A stretch of DNA of 64,000 nucleotides, from the NCBI RefSeq assembly GCF_017829975.1, contig NZ_JAEEGA010000002.1, forward strand, positions 507,022-571,021, read 5' to 3'. Made by a program: the position numbers and the translations under genes. The notes beneath the pieces are model-generated. The model did not search any database and was not told the DNA's origin. It saw nothing but the letters and a program-made list of their open reading frames with translations. Of the stretch, positions 32,755 to 41,524 are shown in pieces. The stretch is from Vagococcus allomyrinae. Its GTDB lineage: Bacteria; Bacillota; Bacilli; Lactobacillales; Vagococcaceae. Each line of letters begins with the position of its first letter. Position 1 is the first letter of the stretch.

Positions 32755-33123
32755 TTATTTAACTGTAACGCCAGCGCCTACTTCTTCTAAAGTAGCTTTA
32801 AGAGCTTCTGCTTCTTCTTTAGAGATGCCTTCTTTAACTGCAGATGGAGCGCCATCTACAACAGCTTTAGCTTCTTTCAAGCCAAGACCAGTTGCTTCAC
32901 GAACTGCTTTGATAACTTTAACTTTAGAATCGCCAGCAGAAGTTAATTCTACAGTAAATTCAGTTTGTTCTTCAGCAGCAGCGCCACCAGCAGCACCAGC
33001 AGCAGCTACAGGAGCAGCAGCAGATACGCCAAATTCTTCTTCGATCGCTTTAACTAAGTCGTTTAATTCTAAAATGCTTGATTCTTTTAAATCAGCAATG
33101 ATTTGTTCAATGTTTAATGACAT
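32755..33123 (-). CDS. rplL: ribosomal protein L7/L12
   Basis: 122 residues. The N-terminal dimerisation helix pair, an alanine-rich hinge ([17 protein letters not shown]) and the C-terminal factor-binding domain ([20 protein letters not shown]) are all in place. It forms the ribosomal stalk with L10 and recruits translation factors. Confidence 0.98.
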   Translation of the reverse strand: MSLNIEQIIADLKESSILELNDLVKAIEEEFGVSAAAPVAAAGAAGGAAAEEQTEFTVELTSAGDSKVKVIKAVREATGLGLKEAKAVVDGAPSAVKEGISKEEAEALKATLEEVGAGVTVK

Positions 33124-33189
33124 TTTGAAATTCCTCCGTTTTGGTTTATATTATTAGTTTAGTTTTTTGGTACTAAGATTAAGCTGCAA

Positions 33190-33690
33190 TTAAGCCACTT
33201 CTTCTTTTGACTCTGCCACTGCATTGATAGCGTAAGCCACGTTGCGGACAGGAGCTTGTAAAACAGATAGTAACATTGATAGCATACCTTCGCGGTTTGG
33301 AAGTTTTGCCAAAGATACGATTTCTTCAACTGAAGAGACTTTACCTTCGATTACGCCACCTTTGATTTCCAATGCTTCGATTTTCTCAGCAAATTCGTTC
33401 ATGATTTTAGCGGGTGCGATAACGTCGTCATTACTAAATGCAATAGCGGTTGGGCCAACAAAAACATCTTCCATACCTTCTAATCCAGCTTTAACGGCTG
33501 CACGCGATAGGATTGAGTTTTTGATAACTTTCATTTCAACATTAGCCTCACGTAGTTGTTTACGTAATTCAGTTACCTCTTCAACAGTTAATCCACGGTA
33601 GTCGACAACGACAACGGATGCTGCTTCTGAAAATTTAACTGTTACTTCTTCAACTTGTTGGGCTTTTTTAGTGATTGCTACTTCGCTCAT
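33190..33690 (-). CDS. rplJ: ribosomal protein L10
   Basis: 166 residues; [20 protein letters not shown] and [12 protein letters not shown] are conserved. It anchors L7/L12 dimers to the ribosome and represses its own operon through the leader at 33717-33860. Confidence 0.98.
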   Translation of the reverse strand: MSEVAITKKAQQVEEVTVKFSEAASVVVVDYRGLTVEEVTELRKQLREANVEMKVIKNSILSRAAVKAGLEGMEDVFVGPTAIAFSNDDVIAPAKIMNEFAEKIEALEIKGGVIEGKVSSVEEIVSLAKLPNREGMLSMLLSVLQAPVRNVAYAINAVAESKEEVA

Positions 33691-33716
33691 TTAAAATTTC
33701 ACCTCCTGTAATTTTA

Positions 33717-33860
33717 GATGGATGGGTTATTTCTTTGAAAGTCTGTTTCAAAACAAAAAACCCCATGCCACCGTTGACATAGAGGGACTATTGATACTCT
33801 CAACATTGTCCTCGGTAGGAGATTAAGGCTTGCGCCACCTACTGTCTTCGGTACATCATA
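33717..33860 (-). promoter_or_regulatory. L10 leader (autoregulatory RNA)
   Basis: The untranslated stretch before rplJ carries the typical elements: AGGTGGCGCAAGCCTTAATC, CTCCTACCGAGGACAATGTT and a 3' stem TCAACGGTGGCATGGGG with a T-rich run (GGGTTTTTTGTTTTG). This is the layout of the L10 leader, where L10(L12)4 binding leads to termination. Confidence 0.75.
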
Positions 33861-33952
33861 TAAATCTTAACCTAAGTAACTGTACCATAGCCAATTACTC
33901 AGGTCAAGAATTTTTTAACTTTGTCTAGCTTTTTACGCTAGTTCTAGTTCTT

Positions 33953-34642
33953 TTAGATTGAAGCGACGTCAACTTTAACACCAGGGCCAAAGGTTGTTGT
34001 TACAACTAAGTTCTTCATGTAAGTTCCTTTAGTTGCAGCAGGCTTCGCTTTTAACATTACGTCATGGATCGTTTTGAAGTTTTCAATTAATTTGTCATCT
34101 TCAAATGATACTTTACCGATTGGTACGTGGATATTTCCAGCTTTGTCAACGCGGTAAGTCACTTTACCAGCTTTAACTTCTTCAATCGCTTTAGTAACAT
34201 CCATTGTAACAGTTCCTGTTTTAGGGTTTGGCATTAGGCCTTTAGGTCCTAAAACACGTCCTAATTTACCAACTTCAGCCATCATGTCTGGCGTTGCAAC
34301 AACAACGTCAAAGTCGAACCAGCCTTGTTGAATTTTGTTAACCATGTCAGCATCGCCAACGTAGTCAGCACCAGCAGCTTCTGCTTCTTTAGCTTTTTCG
34401 CCTTTAGCAAAAACTAAAACTGATTGTGTTTTACCTGTTCCGTTTGGCAGTACGACTGCGCCACGAATTTGTTGATCCGCTTTTTTAGGGTCAACGTTTA
34501 AACGGTAAGCAACTTCAACAGTTGCGTCAAACTTCGCAATATTAGTATCTTTTGCTAAAGCTACTGCTTCAGCTAATGAGTATGTTTTAGTTGTGTCAAC
34601 TTTTTTTAGTGCATCTTGCAATTTTTTGCTCTTTTTAGCCAT
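33953..34642 (-). CDS. rplA: ribosomal protein L1
   Basis: 229 residues. [19 protein letters not shown] is the L1 signature. It binds 23S rRNA at the E site and represses its own mRNA. CAAGGAGG precedes the ATG. Confidence 0.98.
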   Translation of the reverse strand: MAKKSKKLQDALKKVDTTKTYSLAEAVALAKDTNIAKFDATVEVAYRLNVDPKKADQQIRGAVVLPNGTGKTQSVLVFAKGEKAKEAEAAGADYVGDADMVNKIQQGWFDFDVVVATPDMMAEVGKLGRVLGPKGLMPNPKTGTVTMDVTKAIEEVKAGKVTYRVDKAGNIHVPIGKVSFEDDKLIENFKTIHDVMLKAKPAATKGTYMKNLVVTTTFGPGVKVDVASI

Positions 34643-34661
34643 TTTGTTTCCTCCTTGAATG

Positions 34662-34688
34662 TGGTTATAACGGTAGAACCTCCCACGG
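34662..34688 (-). promoter_or_regulatory. putative L1 binding site before rplA
   Basis: Leftward CGTGGGAGG, seven bases, then TTATAACCACA, ending just before the rplA binding site. The same CGTGGGAGG...ATAACCACAT pair lies before rplK. It resembles the L1 site of 23S rRNA. Confidence 0.5.
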
Positions 34689-34768
34689 AATTCATATCTT
34701 TCAATACGAACCGACTGAGAAGCTACTTCCGGTGGTTACAGCTTTTGTGAAGCGATCAGGCTAGTGAT

Positions 34769-35191
34769 CTACTCGACTGTAATCCCCATGCTTCGTGCAG
34801 TACCTTCAACCATGCGCATTGCTGCTTCAACATCAGCTGCGTTTAGGTCCTCTAATTTAAGAGTAGCGATTTCTTTCACTTGCTCGCTAGTAACAGTTGC
34901 AACTTTTTTCTTGTTAGGTTCGCCAGAACCTTTTTCCACGTTAGCGGCTTTCTTTAAAAGAACTGCTGCTGGTGGTGTTTTTGTTACGAAAGTAAATGAG
35001 CGGTCTTCGTATACTGAGATGACAACTGGAATAATTAATCCAGCTTGATCAGCTGTACGCGCATTGAATTCTTTTGTGAATCCCATGATGTTAATACCCG
35101 CTTGACCTAATGCAGGTCCTACTGGCGGTGCTGGAGTTGCTTTCCCTGCTGGAATTTGCAACTTAACTAATTTCTCTACTTTTTTTGCCAC
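34769..35191 (-). CDS. rplK: ribosomal protein L11
   Basis: 140 residues. [20 protein letters not shown] is the L11 N-terminal signature. Starts at a GTG (35191) eight bases behind AAGGAGG; an out-of-frame ATG lies between them. L11 forms the GTPase-associated centre of the large subunit. Confidence 0.98.
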   Translation of the reverse strand: MAKKVEKLVKLQIPAGKATPAPPVGPALGQAGINIMGFTKEFNARTADQAGLIIPVVISVYEDRSFTFVTKTPPAAVLLKKAANVEKGSGEPNKKKVATVTSEQVKEIATLKLEDLNAADVEAAMRMVEGTARSMGITVE

Positions 35192-35217
35192 GAGACATAC
35201 CTCCTTGAGTCCGGTGA

Positions 35218-35275
35218 TGTGGTTATATGGAGATTAAGATTTCTCCTCCCACGTTTCTTTTGCATGCAAAAGAAA
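35218..35275 (-). promoter_or_regulatory. rplK leader: palindrome and putative L1 binding site
   Basis: A perfect 22-base palindrome (35254-35275; half-site TTTCTTTTGCA) is followed leftward by CGTGGGAGGAGAAATCTTAA and ATAACCACATC. The latter pair repeats before rplA, suggesting that L1 controls both cistrons. Confidence 0.5.
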
Positions 35276-35350
35276 TGCGCTTTTTCACGCACTAAATCAT
35301 TATACTTGATTACCTATCTTTTATCAAGAGCTTTTTACTGTATTGCCAAT

Positions 35351-36085
35351 TTAATCATATAAAAATCTACTTCTCAGAAGTCGATAGACGATCACTAAAA
35401 CACTTGCATATATCAGACAAACACTTAACTGCCCCCAGACAAGACTGAAGCTAAAGGCAGGATTCTCTAAAAAGTAAGCAGTCAGTTTTGATAGCGGCGG
35501 AAACAACCACAGGACCAAGTGAAAACCTGGGAGTTTCTCTGCCATGGTATTACCGACGACGCTGATCAGCCCGACAATAAGCAAACACACATTGCTCAAC
35601 TTAGGATCTTGAAACACGTAACGAGGTTGAATAATCATCGCCACTAGGCCACCAATTAAACTAAACACGAAATGAATGACTAGTGCACACATAATCTCTT
35701 CCAATGAAATCCCTCTTTTAAATAGTCCTTGATTTTTCACTAGGTTGATGATGATCGGCAACGCCACCGATACTAGCGAAAGAAGTGAACCAAGGTACGT
35801 GACAAACACAAGCGTTTGCATCCAATAATTCTCTTTTTTAGGTAACCTTGTGACGATGATTTGTTCCATAACAGGCGTTAAGCTGGCCAAAAAGGTTTGG
35901 CTGGCCCAGGCTGTTAACAAAAACATAAAGGTGGCTGAATTAAGCATCGTTGAAGTAAACTCCTGGGGCATCACTAAATAGTTTAGATAAAGAAAGATCA
36001 TCCATCCAATCAATGGCATTAGCCACTTATTTGATTGCCGATAAATAGTTCGATAATAACGAAACATCGCGCTAGATAAATTCAT
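35351..36085 (-). CDS. ABC transporter permease
   Basis: 244 residues with about six hydrophobic helices and no recognised soluble domain. The start (behind CAGGAGG) overlaps the ATPase gene by 14 bases, so the two form one transporter. The substrate is unknown. Confidence 0.7.
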   Translation of the reverse strand: MNLSSAMFRYYRTIYRQSNKWLMPLIGWMIFLYLNYLVMPQEFTSTMLNSATFMFLLTAWASQTFLASLTPVMEQIIVTRLPKKENYWMQTLVFVTYLGSLLSLVSVALPIIINLVKNQGLFKRGISLEEIMCALVIHFVFSLIGGLVAMIIQPRYVFQDPKLSNVCLLIVGLISVVGNTMAEKLPGFHLVLWLFPPLSKLTAYFLENPAFSFSLVWGQLSVCLIYASVLVIVYRLLRSRFLYD

Positions 36086-36923
36086 GAGTCAACCTCCTGA
36101 CAGGTATCTGATGAGCCACACAAAGGGCAAGTAGCTGTTGACTTTGAGGTATTGAACAGACCAGCTGACAGTCGGTTTCCGACTCTTCAATCATCTGTGT
36201 GAATCCTTGGATAGCCTCAATGAATGAATCCCTTTGCCTACCCAAAGGATCGGTCAGGATAACGGCATAGATATTTCGCTCTGTTTTTAAGGCTTGGTGT
36301 GCTTTCAGACGGAGTCCTTTATCAATAACCTGATAGACATCTTTAGCCAGGGCTTCTGTTAGAAACGACTCATGGCAACATATAACAAGGGTTGTCCCTT
36401 CTCGGTTTAACTTCTGCATCAATTCAATAAAGTCGGCTTGGGAAGCCAGATCTTGACCGGATAGTGGCTCATCTAGTAACAAAATATCAGGTTGACACAA
36501 CAAGGCTTGGATCACGTTAATCTTTTGCTTAGAACCCTTGGATAGATAACTGATTGGTGTCTTTAACATTTGGCTAATTCCAAATTTTTCAACTAATTCA
36601 GTCATTCTTGCGTGACTATCTGGCAGTAGATCGATAGCCATTAGCTGATTGAACAATGTCTCAGGCGTCACTAGACTATCAGGAAAATCCGCTGCAACAT
36701 AGCCAAGCTTCAAAGGCGTTTGATACCTTACTTTACCCGACGTTACTGGTAATAGTTGGCCGATTATTTTCATCAAGGTGCTTTTTCCGCAGCCATTTGG
36801 TCCAAGCAAGGCGATGGCATCGCCACGATAGATCGCCAAATCAACTCGTTCTAAAACGCTCTGTTTTTGATAACTTTTGGACACATCTTCCAATGCTATT
36901 AATAATTCCTTGGTTTGCGTCAT
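36072..36923 (-). CDS. ABC transporter ATP-binding protein
   Basis: 283 residues from the ATG at 36923 (GAGGAG). Walker A LLGPNGCGKSTLMKI, signature YLSKGSKQKINV, Walker B ILLLDEPLSG and the switch histidine in VICCHES. A C-terminal 70 residues follow, as in export-type (Ccm/NatA-like) ATPases. Partner of the permease at 35351. Confidence 0.9.
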   Translation of the reverse strand: MTQTKELLIALEDVSKSYQKQSVLERVDLAIYRGDAIALLGPNGCGKSTLMKIIGQLLPVTSGKVRYQTPLKLGYVAADFPDSLVTPETLFNQLMAIDLLPDSHARMTELVEKFGISQMLKTPISYLSKGSKQKINVIQALLCQPDILLLDEPLSGQDLASQADFIELMQKLNREGTTLVICCHESFLTEALAKDVYQVIDKGLRLKAHQALKTERNIYAVILTDPLGRQRDSFIEAIQGFTQMIEESETDCQLVCSIPQSQQLLALCVAHQIPVRRLTHEFI

Positions 36924-37122
36924 TTCCAACTCCTCTTCACTCATTTGTTCTTTTTATTTTAACACATGACATAAGTGACTGTCTTTCACAAACCGAAGGA
37001 TACTTAAGATGGCAACATTCTCACAATTTCAAGCAACTCTCTAATTTTTTTCTCCTCCTATTTGTGTTACTATTGTCGTAGATAAAATAGGATGTAGTCT
37101 TTTCAAAGAGGAGAGGTTAAGG

Positions 37123-37788
37123 ATGGTTTCACAATTTAAAAGTGTCTTTGATATTATCGGACCTGTTATGATCGGACCTAGCAGTTCCCACACAGCTGGC
37201 GCTGCACGAATCGGGAAAATCGTTCGCAATATTTTTGGTGAGCTACCGGATCAGGTGGATATTTTGCTCTACGAATCGTTTGCCAAAACTTACCGCGGAC
37301 ACGGCACAGATATCGCTTTAGTCGGAGGGCTGTTAGGTATGGAACCCAATGACGAACGCTTAGCGGAGTCGTTGAAACTAGCCCATGAAGCAGGAGTGGA
37401 AGTCGCCTTCGTCCCTAAAAAGGAAAAGGCCGAGCATCCGAATCAAGTCACAATGAAAGTCAAAAAAGGCGATCGTTCAATGAGCGTGACTGGTATTTCC
37501 ATCGGCGGAGGTAATATTCAAATTTCTGAGTTAAACGGCTTCCGAATTAATTTAAGCATGGGAATCCCGACGTTTATTGTGGTCCATCAGGATTTACCAG
37601 GATTGATTGCTAAAGTGACTCAAATCTTTGAACAACAAGCGATCAATATTGGCACAATGACTGTGACTCGCGAAGCTAAAGGCGATAAAGCGATTATGAT
37701 TATTGAAGTTGATGAACGGGATGTTGGTGATAGTCTTGAGCAATTAAAGGCGATCACTCACGTCCATAACGCATCATTCTTTAAGTAG
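37123..37788 (+). CDS. sdaAB: L-serine ammonia-lyase, beta subunit
   Basis: 221 residues. VFDIIGPVMIGPSSSHTAGA is the conserved start, and a C-terminal ACT domain (FIVVHQDLPGLIAKVTQIFE) follows. With the alpha subunit it forms the 4Fe-4S serine dehydratase converting serine to pyruvate and ammonia. Sits 17 bases before sdaAA. Confidence 0.95.
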   Translation: MVSQFKSVFDIIGPVMIGPSSSHTAGAARIGKIVRNIFGELPDQVDILLYESFAKTYRGHGTDIALVGGLLGMEPNDERLAESLKLAHEAGVEVAFVPKKEKAEHPNQVTMKVKKGDRSMSVTGISIGGGNIQISELNGFRINLSMGIPTFIVVHQDLPGLIAKVTQIFEQQAINIGTMTVTREAKGDKAIMIIEVDERDVGDSLEQLKAITHVHNASFFK

Positions 37789-37805
37789 AGAAAAGGGGGA
37801 GAAGA

Positions 37806-38672
37806 ATGTTTCAGACAATTGAAGAACTGGTTGTATTAGGAAATAAATGGGGATCTGTTGCTGAGGCCATGATTCAAGAAGAAATGGCCGCCTTCGGCTC
37901 TTCACGAGAAGACATCATCGCTCACATGGGGCAAAATAAAGAGGTCATGTTGCAATCAATCGCACAAGGTGTGGCCGGGGTTACGTCTGTTACTAAGTTG
38001 ACAGGGGGCGACGCTAAGCGCATGAATGAGTATCTTGAGGCTGGCAAATTTTTAAGTGGGGACACCATTTTACGCGCCGTCCGCAACGCCATTGCAGTGA
38101 ATGAAGTCAATGCTAAAATGGGCTTGATTTGTGCAAATCCGACTGCTGGGAGTGCCGGGGTTGCTGCCGGGGTGTTGGGATCTGCCATTGAAGATTTAAA
38201 ACTGACTGACGAACAGCAAACTAACTTTTTATTCACAGCAGGCGCTTTTGGCTTAGTCATCGCCAACAACGCTTCAATCAGTGGTGCTGAAGGCGGTTGT
38301 CAAGCTGAAATCGGCTCAGCCAGTGCCATGGCTAGCGCAGCGTTAGTAGAAGCTGCTGGCGGCACTCCCGACCAAGCTGCTCAAGCTGTTGCGATCACGC
38401 TTAAAAATATGATGGGACTGATTTGTGATCCTGTTGCTGGTTTGGTTGAAGTCCCTTGTGTCAAACGCAATGCTTTAGGGGCCAGTCAAGCTTACATTTC
38501 TGCCGATATGGCCTTAGCCGGTATTCGCAGCGTCATCCCCCCTGATGAAGTGGTCATTGCCATGGGCAAAGTCGGCAGACAAATGCCTACCATCTTCAAG
38601 GAAACTGCTGAAGGTGGTTTAGCAGACACGCCAACTGGGCGCCGTATTGCACAAGAATTGTTTCAGCAATAG
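37806..38672 (+). CDS. sdaAA: L-serine ammonia-lyase, alpha subunit
   Basis: 288 residues. ANPTAGSAGVAAGVLG, ISGAEGGCQAEIGSASAMAS and LICDPVAGLVEVPCVKRNA supply the catalytic site and the cysteines that bind the 4Fe-4S cluster. GGGGGAG precedes the ATG. Confidence 0.95.
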   Translation: MFQTIEELVVLGNKWGSVAEAMIQEEMAAFGSSREDIIAHMGQNKEVMLQSIAQGVAGVTSVTKLTGGDAKRMNEYLEAGKFLSGDTILRAVRNAIAVNEVNAKMGLICANPTAGSAGVAAGVLGSAIEDLKLTDEQQTNFLFTAGAFGLVIANNASISGAEGGCQAEIGSASAMASAALVEAAGGTPDQAAQAVAITLKNMMGLICDPVAGLVEVPCVKRNALGASQAYISADMALAGIRSVIPPDEVVIAMGKVGRQMPTIFKETAEGGLADTPTGRRIAQELFQQ

Positions 38673-38680
38673 CTAAAATA

Positions 38681-38730
38681 AGATGACCGAAACCACTCAG
38701 ATAGCATCTGAATGGTTTCGGTCATCTTTA
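38681..38730. terminator. terminator shared by sdaAA and the DUF915 lipoprotein gene
   Basis: AGATGACCGAAACCA (38681-38695) pairs with TGGTTTCGGTCATCT (38713-38727), with a further CAGAT/ATCTG stem in the loop. TTTAGTC follows; it lies between convergent genes. Confidence 0.75.
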
Positions 38731-39585
38731 GTCTTTCCACAAAAACTCCGCCACTAATTTATCTACTTTACGATTCTCGTGTAACGCACTGTGTTGAGCT
38801 GTTTTGCCATCAACCTTCACAAATTCATAAGGCAATTGATATTTTTCAAATAAATAGTTCAGCGCCGCCACACTGGCCACGGGTACCGTTCCGTCACTGC
38901 CATTGTCTCCGTCGATATCGCCTGCGATATTCAGATATGGAACTCCTTGAGGAAATTTACTGAAATTGTCATCGTACTCCACAAAACGCGGCGCTGGCAC
39001 TTGGGGACCTGTCTTGGCAATCTCCGCCAATTCCCGATCATCCTCATTAAAATCATTAAAGGGCGAACCGATAGTCACCACTTTACGAATGGTCACATCA
39101 GAGCCATCGATGCCAAAGTTAGCAAGGTAACGCATGATGCTCACCCCACCCATGGAGTGTCCCAATAAATTAACTTGTTTCGTTTGATACGTTTCACTTA
39201 AGTACTCAAGAACACGCTGAATCCATTCGGCTTGTTGCCATTCTTGGTTAGTATTGTCTTCAAAAATCACTTGAATCATTGGATTGCCTTCAGATGTCCA
39301 CTTGCCATCTTCTGTAATATCACCTGTTGGACTGACGGTTAAAGTTACCGAACGCTCCCCATATTCATTCCGACTCAAACGCTGTAACATGCCATTGAAG
39401 GTTAATAAGGTGCCTTTATACCCGTGAAAAAAAAGAGTCGGGACATTACTTTTTTTAATTGACTCTTCGGTTGTCTCAGGTGTTACTTGGGCTTCTGGCT
39501 GGTTTTTTTTTACAGAACAAGCGACTAATACAACGCCACACACGAGACCTAATAACACCAAGGTTTTAACTGACTTGACTTTCAT
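38728..39585 (-). CDS. DUF915 alpha/beta-hydrolase, lipoprotein
   Basis: 285 residues from the ATG at 39585 (AGGAG). Signal peptide with lipobox VLVAC, so membrane anchored outside. PTLFFHGYKGTLLTFNGML, the nucleophile elbow LLGHSMGGVS, DGDNGSDGTVP and QHSALHEN supply the serine, acid and histidine of an alpha/beta hydrolase of the DUF915 type. The substrate is unknown. Confidence 0.85.
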   Translation of the reverse strand: MKVKSVKTLVLLGLVCGVVLVACSVKKNQPEAQVTPETTEESIKKSNVPTLFFHGYKGTLLTFNGMLQRLSRNEYGERSVTLTVSPTGDITEDGKWTSEGNPMIQVIFEDNTNQEWQQAEWIQRVLEYLSETYQTKQVNLLGHSMGGVSIMRYLANFGIDGSDVTIRKVVTIGSPFNDFNEDDRELAEIAKTGPQVPAPRFVEYDDNFSKFPQGVPYLNIAGDIDGDNGSDGTVPVASVAALNYLFEKYQLPYEFVKVDGKTAQHSALHENRKVDKLVAEFLWKD

Positions 39586-39613
39586 CTCTAACACGCTCCT
39601 ATTTTTTAGACTA

Positions 39614-40492
39614 CTACAAGATTAACGACTTAGCGCCCCACAAAAAGTGGGCAACTAGACGGTCTATTTGTTGATTTTCGTGCAATAAACTGTGTTGGGC
39701 CTTCAATCCCAGAACCAGATGCTCGCGATAACTTGCCACCTTCCCCTTAACAAGAAACCCCAAGGCTCGTGCGCTATCGACACTGACAAAGCCATCACTG
39801 CGGCTCCCATTTTTTAAATCGCCATAGACATTAAAAACCGCTAAACTTTTAGGAATACTTTTACGATATGTGTGAAAATAACGATAGGTCTCAGAGGCAT
39901 GTACAGGGCCGTTGGGACCTAAATCATAAGCCGTGCGCCCAGATGAGTCCACGATTTCCCCATTAAAAGGAGCGCCGACTACGGCTAATTTTTTTACTCT
40001 TGGCAAACTGGGATCAAAGCTATTGTCAACAATATACCGCAAACCGGCGACGCCACCCATGGAGTGTCCCATCAAATAGACTTCCTCAATGCCTAAATGT
40101 TGCTTAAGCAAGAGCAAAACCTCTTTTACCCAAGCCCCTTGCTGCCACTCAGGCGGATCGCCTTCTTTAAAAATAACTTGAACTAAAGGATGCTTATGAG
40201 TCCGAAAGCTTTGCCAGTGTCCATTTAATTGCAACTTGCCGGCCTTCGATATTTCCACATCCAAGGCTTTGTACGCCACACCCTGTTTATCCCAACGGGC
40301 AATCATGCCACCTAAGGAGCGACGGGTGCCGTTGGTTCCATGAATCAACACTGTGGGAATGGTGGCCACTTCCTCACCAATGGTTAATTGTTTAAAGGAG
40401 GCCCGTTTTTGCAAGAATTGTTGCCCTTTCTTAAGAGCTAAGATACTGCCACTAACCAAAATAGCTCTTTTAAGCCACTTAGTTGATCCCAT
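39614..40492 (-). CDS. DUF915 alpha/beta-hydrolase, membrane anchored
   Basis: 292 residues from the ATG at 40492. An N-terminal hydrophobic helix (AILVSGSILALKKG) without a lipobox serves as anchor. PTVLIHGTNGTRRSLGGMIA, LMGHSMGGVAG, NGSRSDGFVSVDSA and QHSLLHEN match its neighbour at 38728 throughout, so the two are tandem paralogues. Starts upstream of 40492 are possible but lack a binding site. Confidence 0.8.
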   Translation of the reverse strand: MGSTKWLKRAILVSGSILALKKGQQFLQKRASFKQLTIGEEVATIPTVLIHGTNGTRRSLGGMIARWDKQGVAYKALDVEISKAGKLQLNGHWQSFRTHKHPLVQVIFKEGDPPEWQQGAWVKEVLLLLKQHLGIEEVYLMGHSMGGVAGLRYIVDNSFDPSLPRVKKLAVVGAPFNGEIVDSSGRTAYDLGPNGPVHASETYRYFHTYRKSIPKSLAVFNVYGDLKNGSRSDGFVSVDSARALGFLVKGKVASYREHLVLGLKAQHSLLHENQQIDRLVAHFLWGAKSLIL

Positions 40493-40701
40493 CTTCTCAC
40501 GACCTTTCACTCTTCTCATACAAGCATAGCAAATTCCCCTTCAATTAACTATCATTTAAAATCTAAACGACCGCTTTTTAGCAAAATATTAATTTAATAT
40601 CCCTTAAAGAACACAATCACTTCTCTAAGTGCTCTCCTTTAATCAGATATCCCTTCTACAACCTTTTAATTTATGCCTTCAGCAAATGAATTTTGGCGAA
40701 A

Positions 40702-40740
40702 GAAAAAAGCTACTGCCGAATAGTCAGACGAGTAGCTTCA
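40702..40740 (-). terminator. nusG terminator
   Basis: Leftward AAGCTACT (40738-40731) and AGTAGCTT (40714-40707), then TTTTC. Confidence 0.75.
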
Positions 40741-40745
40741 GAGTA

Positions 40746-41288
40746 TTATATTTTATCGATTTGCTCAAAATCTAGCTCAGTTGACGTTTCACGGCCAAAC
40801 ATGTCAATGTTAACTTTGAGTTTTTGACGTTCTAAATCAATTTCAGAAATTTCACCTGTTAAACCAGAGAAAGCTCCTTCAATAATTGTCACCACTTCGC
40901 CAACTTCCACGTCTAGCTCTTTATGACGCTTGCTTAGGCCAAGTTTACGTAAAATATGCTCAATTTCTTCATTTAACAACGGCGCTGGTTTACTTCCGGC
41001 ACCATGGGAGCCAACAAAGCCAGTTACACCTGGTGTGTTACGCACGACATACCAAGAATCGTCTGTCATAACCATTTCCACCAATACATATCCAGGGAAA
41101 GTTTTTTTCATGTTTACTTTCTCTTTGCCATTCTTCACTTCACGTTCTTCTTCTTCAGGAACAACCACGCGAAAAATAAAATCTTCCATCCCCATGCTTT
41201 GCGCACGTGACTCGATGTTTGCTTTTACTTTGTTTTCATAGCCAGAATACGTATGCAACACATACCATTGTTTTTCAAATGTTTCCAT
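40746..41288 (-). CDS. nusG: transcription antitermination factor NusG
   Basis: 180 residues from the ATG at 41288. NGN domain (WYVLHTYSGYENKVKANIES, then FPGYVLVEMVMTDDSWYVVR) and KOW domain (VTIIEGAFSGLTGEISEID). It binds RNA polymerase and ribosome. Normally it directly follows secE; here a symporter gene on the other strand separates them and nusG has its own promoter. Confidence 0.97.
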   Translation of the reverse strand: METFEKQWYVLHTYSGYENKVKANIESRAQSMGMEDFIFRVVVPEEEEREVKNGKEKVNMKKTFPGYVLVEMVMTDDSWYVVRNTPGVTGFVGSHGAGSKPAPLLNEEIEHILRKLGLSKRHKELDVEVGEVVTIIEGAFSGLTGEISEIDLERQKLKVNIDMFGRETSTELDFEQIDKI

Positions 41289-41310
41289 TCCTAGCATCCT
41301 ACTTTCTTGT

Positions 41311-41361
41311 AAAATAAAAAAACTTCAGCACTGTCCGAAGTTTTTCTCTCCGTCAATTATA
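41311..41361 (-). promoter_or_regulatory. nusG promoter and leader terminator (possible attenuator)
   Basis: An extended -10 (TG-C-TATAAT, TATAAT at 41361-41356) starts an RNA near 41350. Within 10 bases it meets AAACTTC (41343-41337) and GAAGTTT (41326-41320) followed by TTTTATTTT, an intrinsic terminator ending just before the nusG binding site. So the gene appears to be controlled by premature termination. Confidence 0.5.
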
Positions 41362-41524
41362 GCACTAATTGCGTCAATTGGCTAGTTACTTAATTTGAAA
41401 CTGATTTTATTAGAAAATAGTAGTCTATTGTGATAAAAATATGCTATTATCCGTAGTGAAGGAAAAAAGATAGTCGGGACACTCGACTTTTTACATAAAA
41501 CGAATCTTTTAAAGGAGCACACAC

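Noticed and set aside
32825..33157. Rightward frame over rplL
   Set aside because: Shadow of the alanine-rich ribosomal gene on the other strand.
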